Positions 1 through 10,655 of a DNA stretch of 64,000 bases are shown in pieces. Positions within the stretch are counted from its first letter, which is position 1, and each line of letters begins with the position of its first letter. The notes beneath the pieces were generated by a model that searched no databases, was not told where the DNA came from, and saw only the letters and a list, made by a program, of their open reading frames with translations. The position numbers were made by a program, and so were the translations under genes. This DNA comes from Astragalus membranaceus (taxonomy: Eukaryota; Streptophyta; Magnoliopsida; Fabales; Fabaceae), in NCBI GenBank assembly GCA_039519185.1, contig CM076849.1, forward strand, positions 70,675,784 through 70,739,783. Reading direction: 5' to 3'.

Positions 1-2660
1 ACTACTGAACCACGCTAACATCGCACTCTCTGAACTCTTTCCATCCTTCCACTACTGAACCCTAAATCTTTCCATCGTTCCACCACGCTCTCAACATCGC
101 TCTCCCTGTCAGCCACCGTCACCTTCGCTCTCTCCGCCAAAGGTCCCTCCCTAACCGTTCGACGCTCTCAACAGAAAAACTCTAACCGTTCCATCTCTAC
201 CCATCACTCTCTCTGCCAAAGCTCCATCGCTCTCTTCCTCCCTACTGCCGTCGCTCTCTCCGCCGCCACTCTCTCCTCTGTCGCTCTCTCATCCTGCCGC
301 CGTCTCCATCTATTTCGTCGTCGCCCTCTCTCCCTGTCACCGTCACCTTCGATCGTTGATTTACTTTCTTCTGGTTTTTCTTAAAGGTAATCCACAACTC
401 TTATTCTGCTATTGCTATGTTTGATTTTACATTCTTAGGGTTTTGTTATATGCCTTGTTGTTTTGTGAAATTTGTTAGGGTTTGTTGTTTTTTGACCAAT
501 TTGAAGTTTGGCCCCTTTTCATGTACTGATCTTTTCAATGTTTCGATGATTTATGTTTTTGGCTTTTAGCCTCTATTTGATTTGTATAGTAAATGACAAT
601 AGCATATAGTAAAGATAGTGGTGGGATATTAGTATCAGTTTCTGTGTAGTTATATGTTCAAATAGAAAACCAAGCTTCAGAGGTATGTGTGTGAATTTAT
701 TAAAAACATGTCATTTACTATTTTTCAAATTTGGCTAAAGTGATAATCATATTTGGCTAAACCAAGCTTCTATATTCTAAATTCTATATCTTCCATTTCT
801 TTTCATCTGTCAGTTGATGTTTCATATACTAAGAGAGGTTATGTGTATATTGTGTATATTGTGTAGATTGGTACAGGCTATGAAGTCTATGCTCTGGGCA
901 GGATTTTTGAACGAGACACTGAATCATAAGGAGTTTAATAGGGAGAGGAACTAAAAGCCCTTAACTAGGAACCTAGATATACCAGTGGTGTCATACTTCA
1001 CAGCAGATCCTTATCTCCAATATGAGCTTTTTTTCATCTACAGACCATCTAAAACCATGGTATGGGTTTCTATTACTAATTTACTTGCTGCAAAACCCCA
1101 CACTAGATTCGAACAAAATAAGGAAAAAACAAAACCCCAGCGCCCAACATTATAACAAATGGTCTTCTCCTATTTGCATCTTCTATCAATTTTTGGCAAT
1201 TTACTTTGTTTTCTGAACATTTTTAGAACCTACGGGAATGTATTTTCATGTATTGTCATTTGCTTCTACAGGTCAAGCTTTGCACGAGTCAAGCTTTTCG
1301 GAAGCTCTACCAAACCTTCTTTGGAATCTCAGAATTGGGGTATCATGCACGTTCCTTCTTCTACTTTTGAATTTTTCTTGCTTACTCTATTGCATCCCTT
1401 CATGTTTTGATATTTTTTATGAGAACTCATAATGTTTTCATATTTCAGCCTTATAAGTTAAAACTCATTTCATCATTATTGGTAATTGATGTAATTTTTG
1501 GCTGTTCGAATTTATCCTGAAATCAACTTTGTTGTTTTTATTTTTCTTATAGCTTTTAATTTTACTAATGTGAAGCTAAGGTTTAATGTTGTTGTCTTTT
1601 AAGTTCAAAGTCTAAGAATAGCTTTTTTTTTCCCTTTGTTCCTATTCTTTTTTGTTGCAGGATTCATTTGCTAGCGAGGCTAATAATGGACAACCTACTG
1701 TTCATGTAAAAAAAATGGACAACCTACTGTTATTCGGGCGTGTTTTTTGTGTCTTTTCTCCTATATTATCCATTGGGGTAACATATTGGGCACAAAAAGA
1801 TATAAGGTATTCATGTTGTTCTTAGAGTTCTTAAATCCATCCATTTATTTACTTCTATATTTCAAACATCAAATTATCCATTGGGGTTACATATTGGCCT
1901 GAAGAGAGTAAACAATGGTAAATGATGAGGAGAGTAAGTTTTCAGATAAACAAGTTGAAAAAGTGTCCTTCTTAGTCCATCTTATTTAAATTATTGGCTT
2001 CAATTTGCTGCATTTTTCTTTCATTCCTGCTCTCATAAATGTCATCCCCATTCGCTTTAACTATTGTAGATTTGATGCAAAGTTTGATTTTTCTTACAAC
2101 CACAAACACTGGATGTCATGCTTCAATCATAGAGTAAGTCAAGTTAGTTTACCACTTTGTTATATGCAAAATGTCACTATCTATCTAACAGTGACTATTA
2201 CACAATTACAGCTGCCAACATGGTTTGTCAAGTATATGATTTAAGTGACAAAGGGAGTGTGACGGTGCAGATCCTCCACGAAGGGGAGGAAGACCACCGC
2301 AGGTGGTTGCCGAAAACCACAGCCGTACAGGTACTTAAAACATTACTTTCATTTTTCATTTTATGTTTCTCTTTTGCGTTTTTTTCTTTCCAAATCCTCC
2401 CGATTCTATTTTTTTACACCTCTTTCTCCTCTTTTCCATTCCATTCCCACATATCGTTTCTTCTCCCTCACCCATATTCAAACTAGGTTTTTTTTTTCAT
2501 TAGATTTCAAAAATTCTAAGCTTAAGCTTTTGGGTTTTTAAAACTGAATTTCATTATTGTTTGCGATGTTGTGTGTTAAATACTGGGTTTTTCATGTATG
2601 GGATCTACTTTTTTTTTCTTCATTCTCTCTATTTCTTTATGATAGATAGATTTTAAAATC
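1..2660. other. Non-coding tract, no gene recognised
   Basis: The first 360 bases are rich in C and T with many TCTC runs and look like the untranslated leader of a plant gene. A plausible 5' splice site (AAAGGTAATCC) follows near 385. After that the DNA is AT-rich with only short chance ORFs. A GC-richer patch at about 2255-2332, ending in a GT-type donor, could be a captured exon, but its translation matches no family I recognise. A 17-base string (ATGGACAACCTACTGTT) occurs twice, near 1687 and 1716. Confidence 0.5.
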
Positions 2661-2662
2661 AA

Positions 2663-2791
2663 GGTTAGGGGAAGCGGTGGCAGGAAGCGGCAACGAAAAG
2701 CGGCACTGAGCAGCGGCGATGGGGAAGCGGCAACGGAAAGCGGCTACGAGGAAGCGGCGATAGGAAGCAACGACGGGAAGCGGTAACCGCA
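2663..2791. repeat. Degenerate GGAAGCGGC minisatellite
   Basis: About eight to nine imperfect copies of a 13-15 base unit built on GGAAGCGGCAACG follow one another inside AT-rich DNA. The tract is strongly GC-biased compared with both flanks. No convincing coding frame was found. Confidence 0.7.
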
Positions 2792-4176
2792 ATACTGAAA
2801 CCTTTACCAAGTAAAAATGATATATTTTCTCTCAACTCATTTCAGTTAGTATTATTTGCTGGATATATTTTCGCTTCCCCTCATTATTTGCATTAACAGT
2901 TTAGAATTTCATTAACTTAAAACAGCAAGTTGTTACTACTATGTAATCATAGCTAACTTATAGATATACTATAAGAATGAATATGAATGCAGGATGTTGG
3001 TGCTGGTGGACTACATGTGGTGGCTGGTGGGTACAGAGCACCATAAATCATGGCAATTTGATGATAAGGTTTTCTTTTCTTCTTCCATTTTACATGTGGA
3101 GGCAAACAAATTTAGCTTTTAATGAGTGCCATTGATTGTGGTAAGTAGCTATTGTGAATCACTATTTGCCATTAAACAATCGGTGCATGAGTTGCTCACT
3201 ATTTGCCATCAAATTTTACCAATTCATTCTTTAGAATGTTAATATAGATAACAGTTCTGTATATTGATAACTTATGTATCCATTTCGACATGGGTATTAG
3301 TTGTGACCATCATTTGGTTTTTGGCATATATTTACTTACATTCATATATTTGGTTTTTCCATTTTGATTTTGAAGAAATATGATGTCTGGTAATTGTGTT
3401 TGTCATTCAAAGGGGGTGAATAATCCAGATTGGTACCATCATGATTCATTTAAATGACTTGGGTTGTTGGGTTGGACTACCATCAACGGTTATTAACTTA
3501 AGCTTATGTAAGCTGTTTAAAAAAACAAAGGTAATTTTCCCTCTAATTTCGGAACTATTGGTAAAAGATTATTCTCAACCTCAATACTAACTACTCTGTT
3601 AAAGATTATACATTTCCTACATCTAGGTATTTCTTCTGTAATATTGCTCTTTATTTCCAGATACATTACTTGATGGATTATATATTTCTTTCGCATTGTT
3701 TTAGCCTCTTCTAATTTTTAAGCATCTTGCTGTATCAGCCTCGCATACCTACATTTAGTAAGCTTTGGCGCATCAAAATATATTTACTACCATAATCAAA
3801 TGCAATGTTTCCAATGAAATAATAGCTAGAGATCGGTATATAGTCTATTTACTGTGGTTGAATCCCATAAAGTGAAATAAGAACCAAACATTGCATGTTG
3901 GAGCATTGAACACAACGACGACCCTCGCCGCAGCTCACATGATGCTACTGTGTGTATACAAATGGGGTTGCTGATAATTGATAGTTAGCTTTCTATTTTC
4001 TCTAATTGTTAAGTACATTTTTCTTTTAGTTTTTTCAGGGATTAGAATTCTATTGCAATACTCTATTTCAAACACTACAATTATAGATCATTTGTCTTAT
4101 TTGCAATCTCTATTTGATATACATTCATTTAGCGCTGTTTTTATAACACTAAGTTTTATAATTTTGAATTTTGGGT
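2792..4176. other. AT-rich non-coding tract
   Basis: There is no ORF above chance and no recognised domain. A short GC-richer island near 3910-3945 has no recognisable product. The tract ends at the Helitron-like 3' terminus and may be the 3' part of that element. A matching Helitron 5' terminus (TC start) was not identified. Confidence 0.4.
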
Positions 4177-4221
4177 TTGAGTAATAATCATACCACGTAA
4201 TCCGCACGGGTATGTTACTAG
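4177..4221 (+). mobile_element. Helitron-like 3' terminus
   Basis: A short hairpin (TACC-A-CGT, loop AATCCGC, ACGGGTA) at about 4190-4212 is followed a few bases later by CTAG (4218-4221) and then T. A GC-containing hairpin just 5' of a CTAG-type end, inserted next to T, is the defining 3' end of plant Helitrons. The 5' terminus was not found, so the element length is unknown and it could begin left of the window. The short length of the signal limits certainty. Confidence 0.55.
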
Positions 4222-4283
4222 TTCTAATAAAAAATTCTATACACATTAAAGATTCATATTTACCAGCAGATATTTAACCTTTC

Positions 4284-4709
4284 CTGTTAACCTACACTGG
4301 GCTCCAGATCATTAAAACTGTGGATGGTGATGCGACTCTACGGATTGGAAGGACTGCAAACTCACATAAGAAACCACATTGCATTGGCTGCTCATTTTGA
4401 GGAGCTTGTTGGTCAAGACATAAGATTCAAGGTATTCTTCCTTCTAGGAAAAACTGCATAATATAGAATGTCTTCTTATCTTACTTACTGTATTTAATGT
4501 TCTTAGCATGTCATGAAAAATTTGCAATGAATTATATACACAGGCAATTGGAAGCTTGGCAGATTTTACAGTAGGAGCACCATTGACAGAAGTGAGACAT
4601 GTCAATGGAGCTTGGCAGATTTTGCAAGAAAAGGCCAGTGCTCTATTGGAGAGTGTATAGGATGAATCATGAATCTGCTGTTAACCTACACTGGGCTTCG
4701 GATCATTAA
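4284..4709. repeat. 32-bp direct repeat flanking the decarboxylase fragment
   Basis: Bases 4284-4315 and 4678-4709 match at 30 of 32 positions (both contain GTTAACCTACACTGGGCT). One copy overlaps the start of the decarboxylase fragment and the other lies just past its stop codon. They are too long for a normal TSD and suggest a rearranged tandem copy or template switching. Confidence 0.8.
4312..4660 (+). pseudogene. Aromatic-amino-acid (tyrosine-type) decarboxylase fragment
   Basis: Two blocks read like the C-terminal part of plant tyrosine/aromatic-L-amino-acid decarboxylases, the PLP enzymes that make tyramine or similar amines. Block 1 (4312-4431) gives LKLWMVMRLYGLEGLQTHIR and continues to HFEELVGQDIRFK, ending at AAG/GTATTC, a plausible 5' splice site. 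Block 2 (4544-4660), after an ACAG acceptor, contains VGAPLTEVRHVNGAW and ILQEKASALLESV, then a stop. About 70-80 residues that normally lie between these blocks are missing, as are the whole N-terminal half and the PLP lysine. The string AGCTTGGCAGATTTT occurs twice in block 2 (near 4552 and 4611), which looks like filler DNA at a repair junction. It is therefore a gene fragment, possibly captured by a transposon. Confidence 0.75.
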
Positions 4710-4884
4710 TATGAAGTGTTTATCTTGTTGGAATTAATGCTGATTTTTCTACTTGTTTAAAGATTTGGGAATTATTTGTGGATGGAGGTTTTAGTAACTA
4801 ATGCATCATGCTGTAGGAAAATAATATATTCTACAATTCAGGGGAAGCACCAAATAATTTTTTTTTTTTAAAAAAGGAACATTT

Positions 4885-5158
4885 AAAGTCGGGCGCAACT
4901 AATGTCCGACTTTAAAAGGTTTTCCACAGGCCATAATTAAAGTCGGAGTTCAAAAAAAACCCGAAGTTAAAAGTTTTCCACAGGCCATAATTAAAGTCGG
5001 ACGCACTAATAATCCGACTTAAAAATGCACTTTTTAAGTCGGACCTTAATCCGACTTTAAAAAAACATGCTTTCTAAGTCGCTTTGATAGAAGTCGGGTG
5101 AATGTCCGACTTTAAATGTCCGAAAGGTCCGACTTTGAATCTCATTTTTTCACTAGTG
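4885..5158. mobile_element. CACTA transposon right terminus with subterminal repeats
   Basis: The element ends ...TTTTTTCACTAGTG at 5158, the inverse complement of a CACTA-type terminus. Inside it, AAAGTCGG/CCGACTTT motifs recur in both orientations about ten times, as expected for the subterminal transposase-binding repeats of CACTA elements. The terminus lies exactly where the Copia reading frame to its right breaks off. Bases 5159-5161 (ATG) would be the 3-bp TSD. No left terminus (CACTAGTGAAAAAA) and no left half of the Copia element were found between 1 and 4884, so the element probably starts outside the window. Confidence 0.75.
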
Positions 5159-6829
5159 ATGACATATATCACATATTGAACCTTCATCAATTTTCACAAG
5201 AGGAAAATCTACATTCATTAATTTCATTCTACTAATGGACAAGTGTCCTAATCTAAAATGCCATAGGGCTGATTCTGGAAGCCTCTCCACACCTCCTTCT
5301 TCATTGGCAACAGCATTCACCTTCTTAGTCTCAATCTCTAAATATATGAGTCCTTCAAACATCACACCCAAACCAATCATCCTTTGAGTCTTCAAATCCT
5401 GTATCTCACATTTTGAGCCACAAAATTCAACTTTAATGTTAGCAACCAGTAGTTTTGGAACTGACAAGAGATTGAGTGAGAAGCCAGGGACATAAAGGAC
5501 ATTTTTAATGGAAAAATAAGGTGAAAATTCAACTGTACCACAGAATTTAGCTACTGCATAACTACCATTAGGCAGTCTAATGTTTACTGGTTTAATGGGA
5601 AAATAGCTTTTGAAGAAACTGAGAGATGAGCAAATGTGATCCGTAGCTCCTGAATCAATGATCCAAGAGCCTAGATGCCGAGAGTTTAAGGCACAAGCAA
5701 GAGGAATTATACCTGATTGGTATTTGTCAATAGATACCATATTAGCTGAGTTGGAAGTGGATGCCTGCTGCTGCTGTGTGACAGGGGTTTGCTGCAGCAG
5801 ATTCAGTAACTTGTCATACTGTTCTTGAGTAATTCCAATCCTGGCTTCTTCATTCTGTTCTCCATTCTCAGATCCAGAGTTCACAACATTGGAAGCAGTC
5901 TTCTGCCAATTTGGAGGAACACCATGCTTTTTGTAGCATGTGTCAACAGTGTGGCCATTTCTTCCACAGTAAGTGCATACCTTGCTGTTTCTGTTGCTAT
6001 AGCCCGAATTGTATCCTCCTCTACCTCTTCCATGTCCTCTCCTTGTGTCAACATTTGCAGCTAAAATCTTACTGTCATCACTACTGGAAAACTGTCTTTC
6101 ATGTTGTATAACCATAGAGAAAATTTTGTTGATACTAGGTAAGGGATCCATTATCAGAATCTGTGACTTAATCATTGCAAAGTTCTCATTTAAACCAGTC
6201 AAAAATCTAATAGTTTTACTCATTTCATGGTGTTTACGGGCCAGTGCCATTCCAGTGGTACAAACACACTTCCTAGGGCATCCACAAGTGGGTTCAGGCA
6301 TATATGCCTCTAGGTCTTCCCACAAAAGTTTTAACTCAGAGAAAAACTCTGTCACAGAGAGAGAGCCTTGCTTCAGGCCATATATCTCACATTGGAGCTC
6401 AGAAATTCGAATTAAATCACCTTGTGAAAAACGTTCTTTCAATTCTTTCCATACATCAATTGCATTTTCAAGAAAAACAATACTTTGTCCTATTGATTCA
6501 GCTACCGAGTTCATTATCCATGAATGGGCTAGCATATTACATCTATTCCATGCTTTAAAGCTAGGATGAAAAGATTCTGGTACCTCTATGGTCCCATCAA
6601 CAAAGTCAAGCTTGTTCTTACCTCCAAGAGCTCTCTTCATGGATCTGGCCCAGCTATGGTAGTTGCTGCCATTTGCATTCAGTACAGGGGTGATAGTGAC
6701 TGATCCAGGTCCATCACTTGGATGTACAAAGTAGGGACTTGTCTGATCAGTGCTGGGATCTTGAGGAGGCTGTTGCTGTTGCTGTTGTCCATGACCGGAT
6801 CCACCAGCAGCATTGTTGTTTCGAGCCAT
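5159..6829 (-). pseudogene. Copia gag-protease-preintegrase polyprotein, truncated
   Basis: The frame starts at MARNNNAAGG (6829). A Gln/Pro-rich N-terminus is followed by a plant Copia Gag domain (about residues 30-250; YHSWARSMKRAL near residue 57), a CCHC zinc knuckle (CTYCGRNGHTVDTC near 285), and a pepsin-type protease (WIIDSGATDHIC near 390) with its D-S-G active site. The GAG-preintegrase HHCC finger follows (LWHFRLGHLS ... CDICH, about 515-556). Right after CDICH the frame runs into CAC TAG of the CACTA terminus and stops, where a Copia element normally continues into the integrase core. The protein would package and process retroelement RNA. Truncated, it lacks all replication enzymes. 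Confidence 0.9.
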
Positions 6830-6896
6830 TTACAAACTATGAATGAAAAAGAAGAATAGAATAGAGGAGAATAGCAAGGTATGCAGAGCTAGATTA

Positions 6897-6908
6897 GCTC
6901 TGATACCA
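6897..6908 (-). other. Primer binding site (initiator tRNA-Met)
   Basis: The minus strand reads TGGTATCAGAGC, the standard PBS complementary to the 3' end of plant initiator tRNA-Met, 9 bases inside the LTR. Confidence 0.85.
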
Positions 6909-6917
6909 TATTAAAAT

Positions 6918-7268
6918 TGTTCAGAATTCATGGAGAAGAAACAAAGCGTATTGATGATCAATGGTGAACAGTATATTTCATTGATAGCTTATTTGATTAC
7001 AAGAAGGCACTATATATAGGGAAGGGAGGTGTGTACCATGGACCACAGTACAACCTAATACATCAAATAAAATGTAAAAATAAAATATCTGCCAGCAAAA
7101 GGAATCCTATGCTAGCTGTCAAATCTTCACTAAAATCCAAGCAAGGAGAATGTTCCAGAACTGACAGCTAATCATTGGTATCCAAGGGAATATGCCCTTT
7201 TTCATTTTCTGCAGCACAGGAGCCAAGAGCAGTGTTGCTTGCATCCTTTTTGCTTTCACATTTTAACA
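6918..7268 (-). repeat. 5' LTR of the truncated Copia element
   Basis: On the minus strand it runs from TGTTAAAATGTG to GAATTCTGAACA (TG...CA). A TATA-like CTATATATAG lies near 7010. The outer border is set by the TG/CA rule only, because the partner LTR is not in the window. Confidence 0.65.
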
Positions 7269-8576
7269 TTTTTATTTATAAGATTATAAATTTGTAAATA
7301 TTCGTAATAACTGTTTCCTAAGAAATATTAAATTATTGTTTCCCTACTATAAAAAGTTTATATATCCACCATCGTACACAATAGATATAGATATTACTTT
7401 TTATCGCAAGAAAAAAAAAGATATAGATATTACTTTGAGATACTGTGAAAATGAGGCCCCTTTTTTAATCTCCCACACATACACCTGTATAATGTGTTTT
7501 ACTATTTAAAGTTTAAACGTTCACACAACACTTATTTATATCTTTCAATTTTGATATGTTAGACGCAAGTGTATATATAAATGTGTATGGGTATAATGAT
7601 TAAATTTAGGGATTATTTGTTTAAAAAATCTGTTTTTTTTTTTTTGCCGATCACATGTTTTAGAGACTTGAGATTCTTCTGTCTCATTAAAGATGTGTTT
7701 GGTTAATCTTTTAATTAAATTTATTTTTATATAAGAAAAAACTACACACTTACATATAAAAAAGGGGAAATGCTAAGTATAACAAAGGACCATGTTTTTG
7801 TCCAAAAAAAAGAACAAAGGACCATGCTCGTGAAATTTCGCGACCACCTGTATCTGGAAAGAAACGAGTGGTATGACTGTCCACTTTGCTATGTTATGTT
7901 TCCAATTTGTCCGGCCTTTGCAAGGAGTTACTAAAGAACTCCATGGCAACAACCACTAACTTCCTAAACCTATTATTATTATTTATCAAATCTATATATT
8001 TATCGTTGACAATAAAAGATCAAATCCATGAATTTCAATATATTTTTTCCTTCATTCATCTGCACGCAAACTTCCTATTCCACAAATCCATCTTTTTTGT
8101 ATCATTTGTTTTATTTTTATTGTATATTGGGTCTCTGCTTAGGGTGGTGAGTTGTCGTGGGTTTGCTACTAGTAGCGTATTATGGGCTGGTTAAGACACA
8201 GTTGGGTAAAGGGAATAAGGGATGGTTTGTGACTCTCAATAGAGAGATGGTGGAGAGATTGGGGTTGAATCGTCAGTTGTGAGCCACCTCATTATATATG
8301 TATGTATGCTTAATTAGTGCATAAAAGTGAAAGATATTTCAATCAACACAACAATTGACTCGGTCGGGATGAATTCGGGAGACAAATTTCTGGTGGTCTA
8401 ACAAACTGTGCAACAAATAGCGAACAGAGTAATGGACCAAGGAGAACCACATGAAGAACAAACTCAGGATTAAAATAACATAGTCACGAGGTGGTGTAGG
8501 ATGAACAAGCACCAGCTCATCAACATGATCAGCCACCTTCTTCTACTCGAGCGATTGAGGTTTCCTTGTCTGCATT
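7269..8576. other. AT-rich spacer
   Basis: No gene recognised. Short ORFs around 7886-8194 and 8339-8536 are low-complexity and show no domain. The last 200 bases before 8577 may be decayed leader of the Gypsy gag fragment that follows. Confidence 0.5.
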
Positions 8577-9200
8577 TTGAAGCTCAACCCTCCAACATTC
8601 AGTGGTTCAGATGTTCAGGAGGATCTTCAAGCCTTCTTAGATGATGTCTCTTGGGTGTGTCGAGGTTTAGGTTGTACTTCTACACGGATGGTGGAGTTGG
8701 CTGCATTTCTACTTCGCGATTTTGCTAGAGGGTGGTATGAAATTATGATATTTTCTAGACCAGCTGGATTATCTTCTTTGGAGTGGGATGAGTTTGTTAA
8801 ACAATTTTTGGCACATTTTTTCCCTCAGAGAGTTAGAGATAGCAGAGCACGAGTGTTTGAGACTCTTGTGCAAACAGAGGATATGCCAATGATCGAGTAT
8901 AATGTTGAGTTTATACGGATAGCACGATATGCACCACATCTGCTAGCTACAGAACAACTCAGATTTCAAAGATTTGTTATTGACTTGAAGAGTTATTTGT
9001 TCAAGGCAATTGCAGGCCACAATGACATGACTTATGAGGAGGCCTTGAATAGGGCTTAACTATTGAGCGGGGAAATAGAGACAGAGGTGGGACATCTCGT
9101 GATTCACGTAACGGACCTCGCTTTGAGTCCTCTCGTGGTGGCCATCTCGGACAAGGAAGAGGAGGTTCCAGAGATACTATCACCCAAAGCCATTGGATCC
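8577..9200 (+). pseudogene. Gypsy gag fragment
   Basis: The 160-residue frame (8577-9059) is a retrotransposon Gag domain of the Ty3/gypsy type. It opens with KLNPPTFSGSDVQEDLQAFL and includes DFARGWYEIM, LSSLEWDEFVKQFLAHFFPQ and a YEEALNRA-type end. A TAA at 9057 closes it. The same frame then continues for about 45 codons as an Arg/Gly-rich tail (RGNRDRGGTSRDSRNG), typical of the stretch before the zinc knuckle. No zinc knuckle, pol or LTR is recognisable around it. It is an orphan remnant, probably of a chromovirus-like element. Confidence 0.75.
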
Positions 9201-9837
9201 AACAAGCAGGTGTCAAATAACAAAATAACCAAATTAAGTTTGCCAAATTTATGACGAGTTAGTCTTAGCATATCTCTTTAGAAAATCTTAAACCAGATTT
9301 TTACTTATCATTACAACCATGTGAAATATAAATAGTAAAAAATTCATTCCATAATTACTAATTAGTGTGCGATGGATTTGGTTTCTTAAAAGAATCCACC
9401 TTTCCTTATTTTTGCACGCGTTTGGTTTATTACCTTTCATAGATTGGCCAGATAAATAATATTACGAATTTCGACCATATATTCACATGAAATTTATTTA
9501 CATTTATAGATTTACTTGAATTTGAATTAATAAGAAAGAAGATTTAATTAACTTTATTAGGCCATTGAATTGTTTGGGTTTTGTGTTTAATTTAATTAAA
9601 AACATGAAATAAAAAATAATATTTTGGTTTTATGCACTGCTCCTTTGAGTCATATCTACCTGGTTGACATAGTAGGTAGCAGGTAAGGTGCACGTTTGCA
9701 CCCTTCAGTGTCATGCCTGCCACATGTGCATCAGTCTGTGGTACACAAGATGAAGCGTATGGCGTGGCAACCTCGTAGAGAAGACCCGACTCTAAAATTA
9801 TCTACCAAAAGGAACAGTCTGCAAAAAACGCAAATTC

Positions 9838-9838
<1 letters not shown>
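9201..9838. other. AT-rich spacer
   Basis: No ORF or repeat of note. It merges on the right into the putative promoter of the PHD pseudogene. Confidence 0.5.
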
Positions 9839-9872
<34 letters not shown>

Positions 9873-10130
9873 ATTTCTTGTTTTTCTTGTCGCTCCACTT
9901 CCTCTCTTCCGTTTTATTTTTTTCTTTCTCTCTCTAGCCCCTTGCTGAAAGCGAAATCGAACTGCACCAAACAAAAATATATTTCTCTAAGAAAATAGAT
10001 CGCAAATAATAACTGAACCCTAACCCTATAAAACGGGGGTTATCTTCTTCTTCCGCTCCTCTCCGTTCGTTTCTTCAATCCTTAGCCGAAACCAAATTCG
10101 ATTTGTTTCCTCACTTTCTCTCCACTCATA
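9839..10130 (+). promoter_or_regulatory. Putative promoter and leader of the PHD-finger pseudogene
   Basis: A (CT)15 tract at 9841-9870, a TATA-like TATAAAA at 10027-10033 and a T/C-rich leader precede the coding region. CT tracts and T/C-rich leaders are common in plant core promoters. The placement is inferred from position only. Confidence 0.45.
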
Positions 10131-10140
10131 AAGGTTGTTA

Positions 10141-10655
10141 AGATGGGGTTTCAATTTTCTATCCGCCGTGTTGGAGAATGATTACTTCTCGCAGGCGGGG
10201 AAAGCGCTCAGCGAACGTTCACCATTCGATGTTGCTGAGGAAACTTCTACTTCTGCTGCGGTTACTCTGCCGAGTGGGTTGGCAAGTTTGTTGAACCGCC
10301 AGGGCGATAACCGGAGGTTCCAGAAGAAGTCCCATAGTGGTGGCGGCGGCGGTGATAAGAAGAAATCGTCGTCTAGGGCCAATGAGAAGTCACGCTGTTC
10401 AAACATTTGGGTTGAGATGGAGGAGTACTTCAGGGACTTGACTTTGTCTGATATTGATACATTGTTCGAAGCCTCTTCGTTTTCTAGTTTAGCTTCTCGT
10501 GAGTGTTTTACAATTCCGCTCTTGGGAAATGCTCTGAGGTTCAATGTGGTTAGTAACAAGGATGAGAAGAAGGTTACAACAGAGTTCAATGTAGCTTGTA
10601 GCGAGGATGAAAATGAGAAGAAGGTTGGTGAAGACGTGAAAAATGAGGACGTTTT
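10141..10655 (+). pseudogene. PHD-finger protein pseudogene, part 1 (N-terminal region)
   Basis: The frame contains KALSERSPFDVAEETST, LPSGLASLLNRQGDNRRFQK, a Gly/Lys/Ser-rich segment and EEYFRDLTLSDIDTLFEAS. This matches the N-terminal part of plant PHD-finger proteins of the group that includes Arabidopsis At1g77800, as I recall it. No in-frame ATG precedes the conserved region; only TTG TTA AGA is found near 10135, and the usual N-terminal extension is missing, so the start has been lost or replaced. At 10655 the frame is interrupted by the Copia LTR and resumes at 36996 (GTTTT duplicated). The normal protein is probably a chromatin reader; this copy is broken in several places. Confidence 0.8.

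Larger units (their letters stand above)
5159..7268 (-). mobile_element. Copia retrotransposon, 5' part, cut by CACTA
   Basis: From right to left on the minus strand the element has a 5' LTR (7268-6918), a methionine-initiator-tRNA PBS (6908-6897), a short leader, and a gag-protease-preintegrase frame that stops at the CACTA terminus. Integrase core, RT, RNase H and the 3' LTR are absent from the window. The reading frame is otherwise undamaged for 556 codons, so this Copia copy was not very old when the CACTA element entered. Confidence 0.85.

Noticed and set aside
2157..2486. 109-residue ORF with GSVTVQILHEGEEDHRRWLP as a gene
   Set aside because: Only about 25 residues look non-random, no family is recognised, and the rest is T-rich intron-like translation.
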